A stretch of 64,000 bases of DNA from CAYNEI01 sp964396185. Lineage in GTDB: Archaea > Thermoplasmatota > SW-10-69-26. The stretch lies in the NCBI GenBank assembly GCA_964396185.1, contig CAYNEI010000004.1, forward strand, positions 1 through 64,000, read 5' to 3'. The position numbers were made by a program, and so were the translations under genes. Shown here piece by piece: positions 43,762-51,522 of this stretch. Position 1 is the stretch's first letter; each line of letters begins with the position of its first letter. A model generated the notes under the pieces. That model worked only from the letters and a program-made list of their open reading frames with translations, was not told where the DNA came from and did not search any database.

Positions 43762-44384
43762 CCCGGGATCCTCCCAAGCTCGCGCCAAGCGAACCTGACC
43801 CGGTTCGCTAGAGTTACCAGGCTGCCCAGGATCAACACGGCCGTTGCCCCATCGAGGGCCCCGGCCTCGGTGACCGGACCCGCAAGGCGGGGGCCGGCGT
43901 AGGCTAGGATCGCCCCGAGACCAAGCAACGCCATGCGATCCGCTTTCCCCATGGGTCCGGCGTAGCTTCGGGTGCCTCCAGCAGCCCGCGGGATCAGGCC
44001 GGCGTAAGCGACGATGAGCGTCAGCGCAAGCGCGCCCCACGCCAGGTGGGGGTTGACTGCACCCCCCAAGGCCAAACCGACCAGGATGAACGCATCGCTG
44101 AGCCGGTCCGAGAGCTCGTTGACGAGCTCACCTCTGGGTCCCTGCGTGCCCTGGGCTTGAGCGAGCATCCCGTCGAGCGCATTGGCCGCGATCCGTACGA
44201 AGAAAAGGAGCGGAGCAGCAAGGTAGAGCAGGGGGTAACTCGGCGCGAGCCAGAGGCACGCGCCTGCTACAGCCGCGACGAGCACCGCGGCCAGGCTCAC
44301 TAGATCCGGAGGGGTCCCGCCGAGCCCACGGGCGATCGGCTGCAGCGTCCGACGGAAGGCGGGCTTGAGCGCGTAGATCCCCAT
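43758..44384 (-). CDS. CDP-alcohol phosphatidyltransferase (YnbA-like) with variant motif
   Basis: 208 residues with about six TM helices. The canonical motif DG-x2-AR-x8-G-x3-D-x3-D appears as D71-G72-x2-A-Q-x8-G85-x3-N89-x3-D93, so Arg becomes Gln and the third acidic residue becomes Asn. A conserved GPMGKADRM follows. These enzymes swap CMP of a CDP-lipid for an alcohol. The NELSDRLSD variant is what I associate with the YnbA-type subgroup beside CdsA paralogues. First gene of the operon, with a GGAGG-containing leader. The acceptor alcohol is unknown. Confidence 0.85.
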   Translation of the reverse strand: MGIYALKPAFRRTLQPIARGLGGTPPDLVSLAAVLVAAVAGACLWLAPSYPLLYLAAPLLFFVRIAANALDGMLAQAQGTQGPRGELVNELSDRLSDAFILVGLALGGAVNPHLAWGALALTLIVAYAGLIPRAAGGTRSYAGPMGKADRMALLGLGAILAYAGPRLAGPVTEAGALDGATAVLILGSLVTLANRVRFAWRELGRIPG

Positions 44385-44452
44385 GCCTGTACCCCCCTCC
44401 GATGCGTCCTCCTGGATGGTGAGGTGGTACCGTTAATGCTTCTATCCGCCGC

Positions 44453-44599
44453 TCAGTCCTCGCAGCTCGGCTGATGCCCGCAGTTCGGGCAGATCGCCTG
44501 GCACTTGGTCGAGCGCGAGTAGTAGAGCACCCCGCATCGCTCGCACGGCCCGTGGACGTGGGGGTTGCGATGCTCGCCGGCGGCTTGCACCCTCGGCAT
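44453..44599 (-). CDS. Tiny zinc-ribbon protein (48 residues), copy 2
   Basis: 48 residues, PCERCGVLYYSRS...CQAICPNCGHQPSCED, with C19-x2-C22, C37-x2-C40 plus H42 and C46. It matches the 40525-40674 protein in length, in the CPNCGH-x2-(S)C-x-(G)D ending and in knuckle spacing. It sits 62 nt after the polC stop on the same strand, so it may be co-transcribed with the replicative polymerase. The function is unknown. Confidence 0.65.
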   Translation of the reverse strand: MPRVQAAGEHRNPHVHGPCERCGVLYYSRSTKCQAICPNCGHQPSCED

Positions 44600-44661
44600 G
44601 CCCTTCGATGGGGTGTGAGAGCTCTTCAAACCTCGGACGGGGTTCCCGTGTCGAGGGTTCC

Positions 44662-47600
44662 CTACAGGAAATCGCTCAACGTCGCCTTCTTGACCTTGTC
44701 GTTCTGGAAGAGGCTCTCGATGGCCTCCTCGGCCAGCGTCAGGCGTTGGTGGGTGTACTCGTTGACCGGGTAGTTCTGGCTGACGCGCTTGGAGACCTCG
44801 ATGTACTTCTTCACGGAGGCCTCGTGCACCGTCATGGTCAGCGTGTTCTTGCACTTCCCGCAGCGACCGGTGAGCGGCACGCGGCGGTACTTCGTGTTGC
44901 ACTTCGCGCATCGCACGGTCTGCCGGCTGAATGCCTTGAGGTTCCCGATGATATCCGGCAGGAAGTGGTCGCAGATGACCCGGCTGGCCACATCCCCCGC
45001 GTCCACAGCCCGGATGCGCTTGGCCAGGCTGAGCTGGCCCTCCATCTTCTCGAGCATCGTGTCGATGGTCTTGTAGGCTGAGAGCAGGGGGCCCTCATCC
45101 ATGCTGGCCGAGTCGTGGCTGAAGGCGAGGCCGGTGTACTTGTCGTCTGAGTCGAGCCGGTCGGCCACCACCTCCACTAGGTCCTCGATCTCCTTGGGGC
45201 CGGGGTTGGTCTCGGTGGCCTCGTAGAAGGCCAGCGGGTAGGCCTCGACGCACTCGATGTTGTGGGCTTCCTTGTCGATCTCGTTGGGATCGATGCGGAT
45301 GGAGAGGGTGAGCGGCGCGTCCATCTGGCCGCCGCGGCGGTCTGGTAGATACGAGCGGGAGAAGTTGAGCAGGCCGTCGAGAAGGAGCATGATGCAGTCT
45401 TCGTCGCCGTCCGCGTTCCTCCGCTTGGCCGCGTGGAAGAACGGGTGGCCCCAGTGGCCTGCAGCCCGTGTGGTCCCGATGATGCGGCAGAGGACACCGC
45501 CGCTGGTGTGGGGGGCCAGGCCGACGGCCAGGTGGCCGACGAGGTCGCGAGGCTCGTCGAGATCGTAGAAGGGCTGGATGCCGTAGAAGCGGGCCAGCAG
45601 GTCGTCCACGAAGGTGGCCACCCGCGCCATGTACTCCAGCGCGCCCTCGTTGATCACGATGTCCTGGGGCCTGAGCTCGAGGAGCTGCTCCGGGCTCTCC
45701 AGGGGCGCCCCATGGATGTCCTCGGTGTACCCGAGCTTGCTCAGGGTCTCGACGTCCGTGCCGATCTCCCGGGGGCGGAAGTGGGTCAGCGGCAGATCGG
45801 TCATGTCGTGGCGGCAGGTGCCGTCCTTGAAGACCGAGAGGTCGTACTTGGAGCGAAGGATCCCCTTCTCCAGGGGCTCCGGGATCTTGAGCTCGCTGAT
45901 GAGACCTCGCACGCCCTTCGTGCTGGGGTAGAGCTTGGGCTCGCCCAAGCGCTCCAGGGCGTGTTGGACGAGCTCGGCGATGGGGAGCTTGCGGCTCCGC
46001 GGGCGGCCGTCCACGACGTAGGTGCGCTGGCTGCACTCGGGGCAGTCGAGGTGCAAGGTCTCGGTGCCGCACCCCTGGCAGGCCCGGATGCCCACCTCGA
46101 TGGCATCGAAGCCGTGGGTGCTCTCATCCCCGATGGTGCCCTGGGCGGCGGCTTGCTTGATCAGCCGTTGCATGCCGCCGGAGCCGCCGATGGGGAAGAG
46201 CGTGTGGACCGGCGGGCTCATCTTGCGCTCGGCGGCCTTCTCGGGTCGGCCCATGCGCGCCCCGATCCGGCACGAGCATTTGGCCTTGAGCTGGACGCCG
46301 CTGAGCTGGCTGGCCGCGTGGACCACATCCTCGATCTCGCTGGCCGCTGGCGGGGCGGCATGCTTGCTCAGCGAGCCGGCCTGGACGCGGTAGCCGGCAC
46401 CCCGGATGACCGGGAGCGAGCACCGGGCGTCGACGACGATCTCGCCGGTCCCGTTGCTCGAGCGCAAGGCATGCGTGGCCCCAAGGGTCTCAAGCACGGG
46501 TTTGGCGGGTGAGTCGGCCGGGAGCACGAGGCGGTCCCCCTCGAGCCTGGCGGTCTCCAGGGCCTGGTGGAGGGTGGTCAGCTCACTGGGGGTCAGGTCG
46601 TGCCAGAAGAGGGTGAACCGGGGATGCAGCGGGGTGTCGGTCTGCTCGGCGAGCTCGAAGGCGCGGGTGGCCTGGGCGTCGCTGATGTCGGGCACGTCGT
46701 GGCCGTTCTCCTCGAGCAGCCGGGCCCACCACTCCGGGCACCAGGCTGAGGCGGGCAGCCGCTTGTTGTTCTCGAGGAACTCGCCGAAGGGGACGAGCAT
46801 CTCGCCCAGGTCCAGGATGCTGTCGACCTTGGCGCGGATCTCGGCAGCGTGTTCGCAGCTCGTGACCTCGACGACATCGCCGCTCTTGAGGCGCACGATA
46901 GGGGGCTCGAGGGCATCGCACGGCGTCACGATGGTGCCCTTGCCCGGGCGCTCGACCTTGAGCTGGGTGCCGGTGGCCAGGAAGTCGTCGACCAGGGTGG
47001 TCAGCGCCGGGTGGATGGCGGTGCTGGCCAGGCCAGCCGTGCGGGCCCGGCCGTAGCGCAACCGGAAACCGCCGGGGGCCATGGGGTGGCTGAAGACCGG
47101 GCGGCCGGCGGTGAGCTCCTGGATGAACTTGTTGATGGGCTGGATCTTCGGGCCCTTGGTCCCGCCCTGGCCATCCTCGCTGTCGTCGTCGCCCTTGATG
47201 AGCTTGTGATGGTCCTCGAGGAACTCCCAGCCCTCCAGGCCGAGCTTGTCCACGTGCTTGAGGATCTTAGGCGCTTTGAGCGTGAGGCCCTCGGCCAGGA
47301 CCAGGCACGCGCCGCCGCGCAGGGCGTTGGTCTCAACGCGGGGGAGGTCGCGGTAGCCGGAGACCTCCTCCTGCTCGGTGCCCTCGCCGTTCACACCCAC
47401 GGGTAGGTTGTTGACGATGAGCTCGATCTCGTCGGGCCCTGGGGTGTACTGGAGGTTGGCGGCCCGCTTGTAGGCCGGGATCTCCTCCTTGAACCGCTCG
47501 ACCTCGGCCTTCGTGGCCTTGTACGTGGAGAGGCCGAGCTCGCGCCGGACCACGTCCGCGATGAGCACGCTGAGCGCCTGCCCGGTGCCGCCGGCCGCTC

Positions 47601-48135
47601 GGATGGGGCCTGCGAAGTAGACGTCGGCGTACTCGGTACCGTCGTCGTTGGCGCGGACCTTGACGTAGGCGACACCCTCCAGGGGAGCCACCAGGATCCC
47701 CTCGGTGAGGATGGCCAGCCCCGTGCGGATCGCACCATCCAGGGCCTGCTCGGGCCCCTCGTACGTGCAGAAGCTTCCGGCGGCGACCTCCTTGCTGATG
47801 AGCAGCGCGAGCTCCTCGCGACCCATCTCGCCCTTGAGCTCCCGGATGCGGTCGGCCACGCCCTCGGGTCCCACCAGGGCCTCGACGCGGCTGGCCAGGT
47901 CCTCGGCGAAGGGGATCTCGGGCTCGAGGGCTGGGTCGAAGCCTCGTTGGCGGGCTTGGGTGGCGAGCTGGAAGCAGGCGTGGGCGTCTGCCTCGAGCTG
48001 CTCGAAGTAGCTCTTCAACGGCCCGAGCCCGGGGAGGTCCAGGTCGATCTCGACGGGCTCGATGGCATGCGCATCGAGGTGGCTGGTGTCCAGCTCGGCC
48101 TCGGTCTGCTCGGGCGCGAAGTAGCCGCTTTTCAT
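44662..48135 (-). CDS. polC: DNA polymerase D large subunit (DP2)
   Basis: 1,157 residues, a normal intein-free length. Conserved blocks run from GPIRAAGGTGQALSVLIADV through GFRLRYGRARTAG to the catalytic NADGDEDCIMLLLDGLLNFS (~905) and YLPDRRGGQMDAPL. Near the C-terminus is a zinc knuckle (CAKCNTKYRR, then GRCGKC) and a DP1-contacting tail. This is the polymerase subunit of the euryarchaeal replicase. The start ATG overlaps the polB stop (ATGA). Confidence 0.98.
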   Translation of the reverse strand: MKSGYFAPEQTEAELDTSHLDAHAIEPVEIDLDLPGLGPLKSYFEQLEADAHACFQLATQARQRGFDPALEPEIPFAEDLASRVEALVGPEGVADRIRELKGEMGREELALLISKEVAAGSFCTYEGPEQALDGAIRTGLAILTEGILVAPLEGVAYVKVRANDDGTEYADVYFAGPIRAAGGTGQALSVLIADVVRRELGLSTYKATKAEVERFKEEIPAYKRAANLQYTPGPDEIELIVNNLPVGVNGEGTEQEEVSGYRDLPRVETNALRGGACLVLAEGLTLKAPKILKHVDKLGLEGWEFLEDHHKLIKGDDDSEDGQGGTKGPKIQPINKFIQELTAGRPVFSHPMAPGGFRLRYGRARTAGLASTAIHPALTTLVDDFLATGTQLKVERPGKGTIVTPCDALEPPIVRLKSGDVVEVTSCEHAAEIRAKVDSILDLGEMLVPFGEFLENNKRLPASAWCPEWWARLLEENGHDVPDISDAQATRAFELAEQTDTPLHPRFTLFWHDLTPSELTTLHQALETARLEGDRLVLPADSPAKPVLETLGATHALRSSNGTGEIVVDARCSLPVIRGAGYRVQAGSLSKHAAPPAASEIEDVVHAASQLSGVQLKAKCSCRIGARMGRPEKAAERKMSPPVHTLFPIGGSGGMQRLIKQAAAQGTIGDESTHGFDAIEVGIRACQGCGTETLHLDCPECSQRTYVVDGRPRSRKLPIAELVQHALERLGEPKLYPSTKGVRGLISELKIPEPLEKGILRSKYDLSVFKDGTCRHDMTDLPLTHFRPREIGTDVETLSKLGYTEDIHGAPLESPEQLLELRPQDIVINEGALEYMARVATFVDDLLARFYGIQPFYDLDEPRDLVGHLAVGLAPHTSGGVLCRIIGTTRAAGHWGHPFFHAAKRRNADGDEDCIMLLLDGLLNFSRSYLPDRRGGQMDAPLTLSIRIDPNEIDKEAHNIECVEAYPLAFYEATETNPGPKEIEDLVEVVADRLDSDDKYTGLAFSHDSASMDEGPLLSAYKTIDTMLEKMEGQLSLAKRIRAVDAGDVASRVICDHFLPDIIGNLKAFSRQTVRCAKCNTKYRRVPLTGRCGKCKNTLTMTVHEASVKKYIEVSKRVSQNYPVNEYTHQRLTLAEEAIESLFQNDKVKKATLSDFL

Positions 48136-49898
48136 CGTGCCATCGCCCCGATGCGCTTGCGCTCGACGTCAGCCGGCTCGATGCGGGCCTCACCGGTGCC
48201 CTCGTCGTGGTCGAAGTTCCAGGTGGTTACGCCCAGCGTGGAGAGGTCGACCTCGAAGGCCTTGCATGGGTCCGGGTCGAAGCCCATCATGCGCTGGTAG
48301 TCGGTCTGCTCCTGCCACGTGCTGGCGTTGATCAGCCGGGTGCCCCGGTACTCGCCGGTGCGCGCGGCATGCACGTGGCCTGTGACGAAGATGTCCGGGA
48401 TGCGCTCGATGGCCAGGTGGTCGCGGTGCTCGGGCGCCAGCGGCGTCTTGCCCCCGTAGATGGGGCAGAGGTGGCGTCGGCGCAGCATCTCCTCCATGGT
48501 CTCCACGGGCTTCTCGATGCTGCAGTTGGAGAGCGCTTCGAAGTAGTCGATGAGCGAGACGCCGTGGTAGGCGAGCACGTCGACCCCGGTGAGCGAGAGG
48601 GTGCACGGGTTGGCCAGGAACGTGACGTTGGGTTGGAAGAGGTCCTGGAGCTGCTGGCTGAAGGCGGGCTGCGGCTCGGCTGGGCGCACGGCGTCGTGGT
48701 TGCCAGGCAGGATGAAGATGGCGAGCTCTTGGGGTAGGCGGGCCAGGGTGCGCGCGGCCTCAGCGTACTGGTCGAAGACGTCGGGGATGTGCAGCTCGTC
48801 TTCCTGGCCGGGGTAGATGCCGACCCCCTCGGCGAGATCCCCGTTGATGATGAGGTAGCGGACCCCCTCGTCCTCGGGTTCGCGGGCGGTGCGTTCGCCG
48901 AGCCAGTCGATGAACAGATCCCAGCCGTCAGCCAGGAACGTGTCTGCACCCACGTGGATGTCGCTGGCGAAGACCACGGAGCCTGGCCCGCCGGTGGTGG
49001 GCTTGCGGTCCAGTGGGAGATCCGGGCGCACGATCTCCTCGATGATGAGCAGGCTGTCGTCGCCGCGGCGGCCCTTGGCCATGTGGCCGGACAAGCCCAC
49101 GACCTCGTCGAGCAGGAGCGTGTCCGAGAGGTCGATGAGCCGCTGCTCGCCCTTGGGTGCCAGGGCCACGGTGGAGCCGGTGTCGTCCTCCAGCTCGATG
49201 ATGCGGTGGCCGTTCTTGGTCGTCTTGACGTCGTTGACGAGACCGACGACCTTGGCGGGTTGGCCCTCCTTGAGCCGGCTGATGGTGGTGGCGCCCACCA
49301 TCTCGCGTCGGGAGCGGAACAGGCGGCGCATGCGGTTGTAGCGGTCGCGGAAGAGCTTGGTGAAGTCCTCGATGTTCCCCTCGCACGTCGAGTCGCCCGT
49401 GATGTCGAGCAGGATCTTGACTTCCTCGCTCACGCGCCGGGCGGCCTCCTTGAACCCGAGGCCTGGCTCCGGGTCCGGGGCTTTGGCAACGGTAGCCTTG
49501 GACGTTGGAGCCGTGGCGGGGGCGGTGGCGCGTGCCTGGGGGGTCTTGCGAGCTGGCTCGGTGCTCGACCGGGTCTCCTGGTCGCTGGGTGCGGGGGCAA
49601 CCTGGCGGGCTGACGCGCCCTGGGCCTCAGGGCCCTCTGCTCGGCGGGCTGTCGGGCGGGCGGTCTTGACAGGGGTGGGCTCGGGCAACCGCTTGGGGTC
49701 GGGTGCATCGGCTCTGTCCGGGTCGTGGGTCAGCCGGCGGGCGTGCTCGACGGTGAGCACGAAGGGCGCCTCGCCCCCGCGACGGAACCCCGCCTGGAGA
49801 CGATCCATGGGATCCTCAAGGCCGGAAAGGTATTCCAAAGCCTCGGGCTGGACGAGGGTCCCACGTTCAGATAAGAACTTGACGATGGTTTCGAGCAT
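48132..49898 (-). CDS. polB: DNA polymerase D small subunit (DP1, 3'-5' exonuclease)
   Basis: 588 residues from the ATG at 49898 (MLETIVKFLSERG); the frame continues upstream through an intergenic repeat. A ~110-residue Ala/Pro/Thr-rich linker (~75-180) joins a small N-terminal helical domain to the OB fold and the calcineurin-like phosphoesterase: SDIHVGADTF (~308), NGDLAEG, LPGNHDA (~398), YHGVSLIDYF and TGHVHAART (~505). The metal-ligand set is complete, so proofreading should be active. It is followed by polC with a 4-nt overlap. Confidence 0.97.
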   Translation of the reverse strand: MLETIVKFLSERGTLVQPEALEYLSGLEDPMDRLQAGFRRGGEAPFVLTVEHARRLTHDPDRADAPDPKRLPEPTPVKTARPTARRAEGPEAQGASARQVAPAPSDQETRSSTEPARKTPQARATAPATAPTSKATVAKAPDPEPGLGFKEAARRVSEEVKILLDITGDSTCEGNIEDFTKLFRDRYNRMRRLFRSRREMVGATTISRLKEGQPAKVVGLVNDVKTTKNGHRIIELEDDTGSTVALAPKGEQRLIDLSDTLLLDEVVGLSGHMAKGRRGDDSLLIIEEIVRPDLPLDRKPTTGGPGSVVFASDIHVGADTFLADGWDLFIDWLGERTAREPEDEGVRYLIINGDLAEGVGIYPGQEDELHIPDVFDQYAEAARTLARLPQELAIFILPGNHDAVRPAEPQPAFSQQLQDLFQPNVTFLANPCTLSLTGVDVLAYHGVSLIDYFEALSNCSIEKPVETMEEMLRRRHLCPIYGGKTPLAPEHRDHLAIERIPDIFVTGHVHAARTGEYRGTRLINASTWQEQTDYQRMMGFDPDPCKAFEVDLSTLGVTTWNFDHDEGTGEARIEPADVERKRIGAMAR

Positions 49899-49996
49899 CC
49901 CACACCCCTGAGCCACGTGGGCCAGGTCAGCAGACACGCGATGGTGACCGGATGGAAAAACGCTTCCCCCATCCTTCTGGTGCAACCGGTTGACCC

Positions 49997-50212
49997 GGAC
50001 ACGGAGAACCGTCAACACGGAGACACGGAGGGAACAGAGGAGCGGAAGGGGGATCAAGGTAAGATTGGGAGGAGGGGGTGGAAGGAGGTTCATGGGCCCC
50101 CGTTAGAATGGTTATAACTCGCTCGTTGCTCTCAGGCAAACCTGGATCCTGATCGGTCTCCGTTCGCTCCGTGTCTCCGTTCGCTCCGTGTTGGATCTCC
50201 GTGCCTCTTCAC
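49997..50212. repeat. Dispersed CACGGAG-type palindrome, copy 4
   Basis: The 310-bp gap 49899-50208 is mostly this element. The left arm (about 49997-50040) is a run of ACACGGAG units and the right arm (about 50156-50212) is the inverse (CTCCGTGT units). The loop contains TTAGAATGGTTATAACTC, AT-rich like the loop of copy 3. The right arm runs into the last codons of the signal peptidase gene at 50209. Confidence 0.7.
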
Positions 50213-51372
50213 TCCAACTCGATGTCGATGCGTCCACCCTTGCGCTCGTCTGGGTGCTCGGGGTCCTCGGGTCCTTGCACGCCGGAGACGGCTGGCTCCT
50301 CCTCGGTCTCGAGGACGATCTCGCCTTCATCGGGTGGCGGGTCGGGAGCATCCGGTGGCGGCTCGCCTGGGTCCTCTGGCCCGCCTGGGCCTGTGGAGGG
50401 ACCGGGCCCATCGGCCCCTGGCTCCCCTGACCCGTGAGGTTCGTCGGGGTCCCGCTGGGCGTCCATGTAGGTGCGCGCACGGTGGATGGCGTAGTCCACC
50501 CCCATGGGTGCCAGGCCGATGACGACCAGGCCGACCACGAGCATGATCCAAAGGTCGCGCGGCGCGGTCATGGACCCGATGGTCATGTAGTACGGATGGC
50601 CGTGGACGTCGTCGGTGCTCGTTGGGTTGCCCGTGAAGACAAGCTTGATGAGCCCGAACCACGGAAGCTCGCCTCGGGCCACGCCCTGAACCCACTCGTG
50701 CTTGACGAGGTTGGGGAAGATGCCCATGACCTGGTCCGGGGCCGAGTTCCCGACGACGTTGTCGCCCTGGGTGACGTAGCCCGACCAGTCGAACTGGCGC
50801 CGGGTGTGCCATCCGATCTCAGGGATCTCGACCCCCTGATCACCGAAGATGCAGATCCGCCGGTCGTCCTCGGTGCGGCACTCGGCCGGTTCATCCCACT
50901 CATCCGACCAGCGGACCTCGTAGCGCACGACGTCGCCCTGGCCGTCCTTGACGACCTCGATGTAGGTCATGGCCCGGTGGATGATCGGCGTGCCGATCTC
51001 CCCGTCCCCCTTGAAGTAGACGACGACCTCGCCCGGTCGGCCGTAGCGGATCTCGCCGCCGTCGGCGAAGGTGTCCACCTCGTCGGGTGAGCTCGCCTGT
51101 TTGACGAGCACCAGGTCCCCTGGATCGATCGTGCCGATCCGTCCGAACGGGACCCCGTCGGCGCGGCTGGTGCCCCAGTCCTTGTCTGGGTTCTGCTGGT
51201 AGGCCAGCCTGGAGGAGGCGTACTCGTCCGAGTCCACGTGCATCATCGAGTTGGACTCGACGACCACGGGCGGCGGCCAGTTCCCGGTGTACAGGAAGAG
51301 CACGAGAAGGATGCCGCCTACGACCAGGACCGCGATGGCGATGTCACGGGCCGGTCCCTCTCGCAGGTCCAT
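50209..51372 (-). CDS. S26B (archaeal/ER-type) signal peptidase with long acidic tail
   Basis: 387 residues from the ATG at 51372. There is one N-terminal TM helix (11-29), then the catalytic Ser box ESNSMMH (S42), the His box PIIHRAMTY (H132, replacing bacterial Lys) and the QGDN box (D204): the Ser-His-Asp arrangement of archaeal signal peptidases. It is about twice the usual length because of two acidic insertions between boxes. A second TM (~290-312) is followed by a Pro/Asp/Glu-rich cytoplasmic tail of ~75 residues. Divergent from the large Ig-repeat surface-protein gene. Confidence 0.88.
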   Translation of the reverse strand: MDLREGPARDIAIAVLVVGGILLVLFLYTGNWPPPVVVESNSMMHVDSDEYASSRLAYQQNPDKDWGTSRADGVPFGRIGTIDPGDLVLVKQASSPDEVDTFADGGEIRYGRPGEVVVYFKGDGEIGTPIIHRAMTYIEVVKDGQGDVVRYEVRWSDEWDEPAECRTEDDRRICIFGDQGVEIPEIGWHTRRQFDWSGYVTQGDNVVGNSAPDQVMGIFPNLVKHEWVQGVARGELPWFGLIKLVFTGNPTSTDDVHGHPYYMTIGSMTAPRDLWIMLVVGLVVIGLAPMGVDYAIHRARTYMDAQRDPDEPHGSGEPGADGPGPSTGPGGPEDPGEPPPDAPDPPPDEGEIVLETEEEPAVSGVQGPEDPEHPDERKGGRIDIELE

Positions 51373-51522
51373 CGCGTTCGACGTGAGACCCAACTGGGTT
51401 AAAACGGTTGTCCTCCACCCCACGCATCTCGGCGGTGCCGTGTTGTCACTTCGGTGACCAAGAAACCACTAATCCCGTGGACGCAGGTCATCCCGCCTAG
51501 AGCCTGCAGGGAGGCACCCTAT

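Noticed and set aside
44662..48135. Intein in PolC
   Set aside because: Length is that of an uninterrupted DP2 and the conserved blocks are continuous; no splicing motifs seen.
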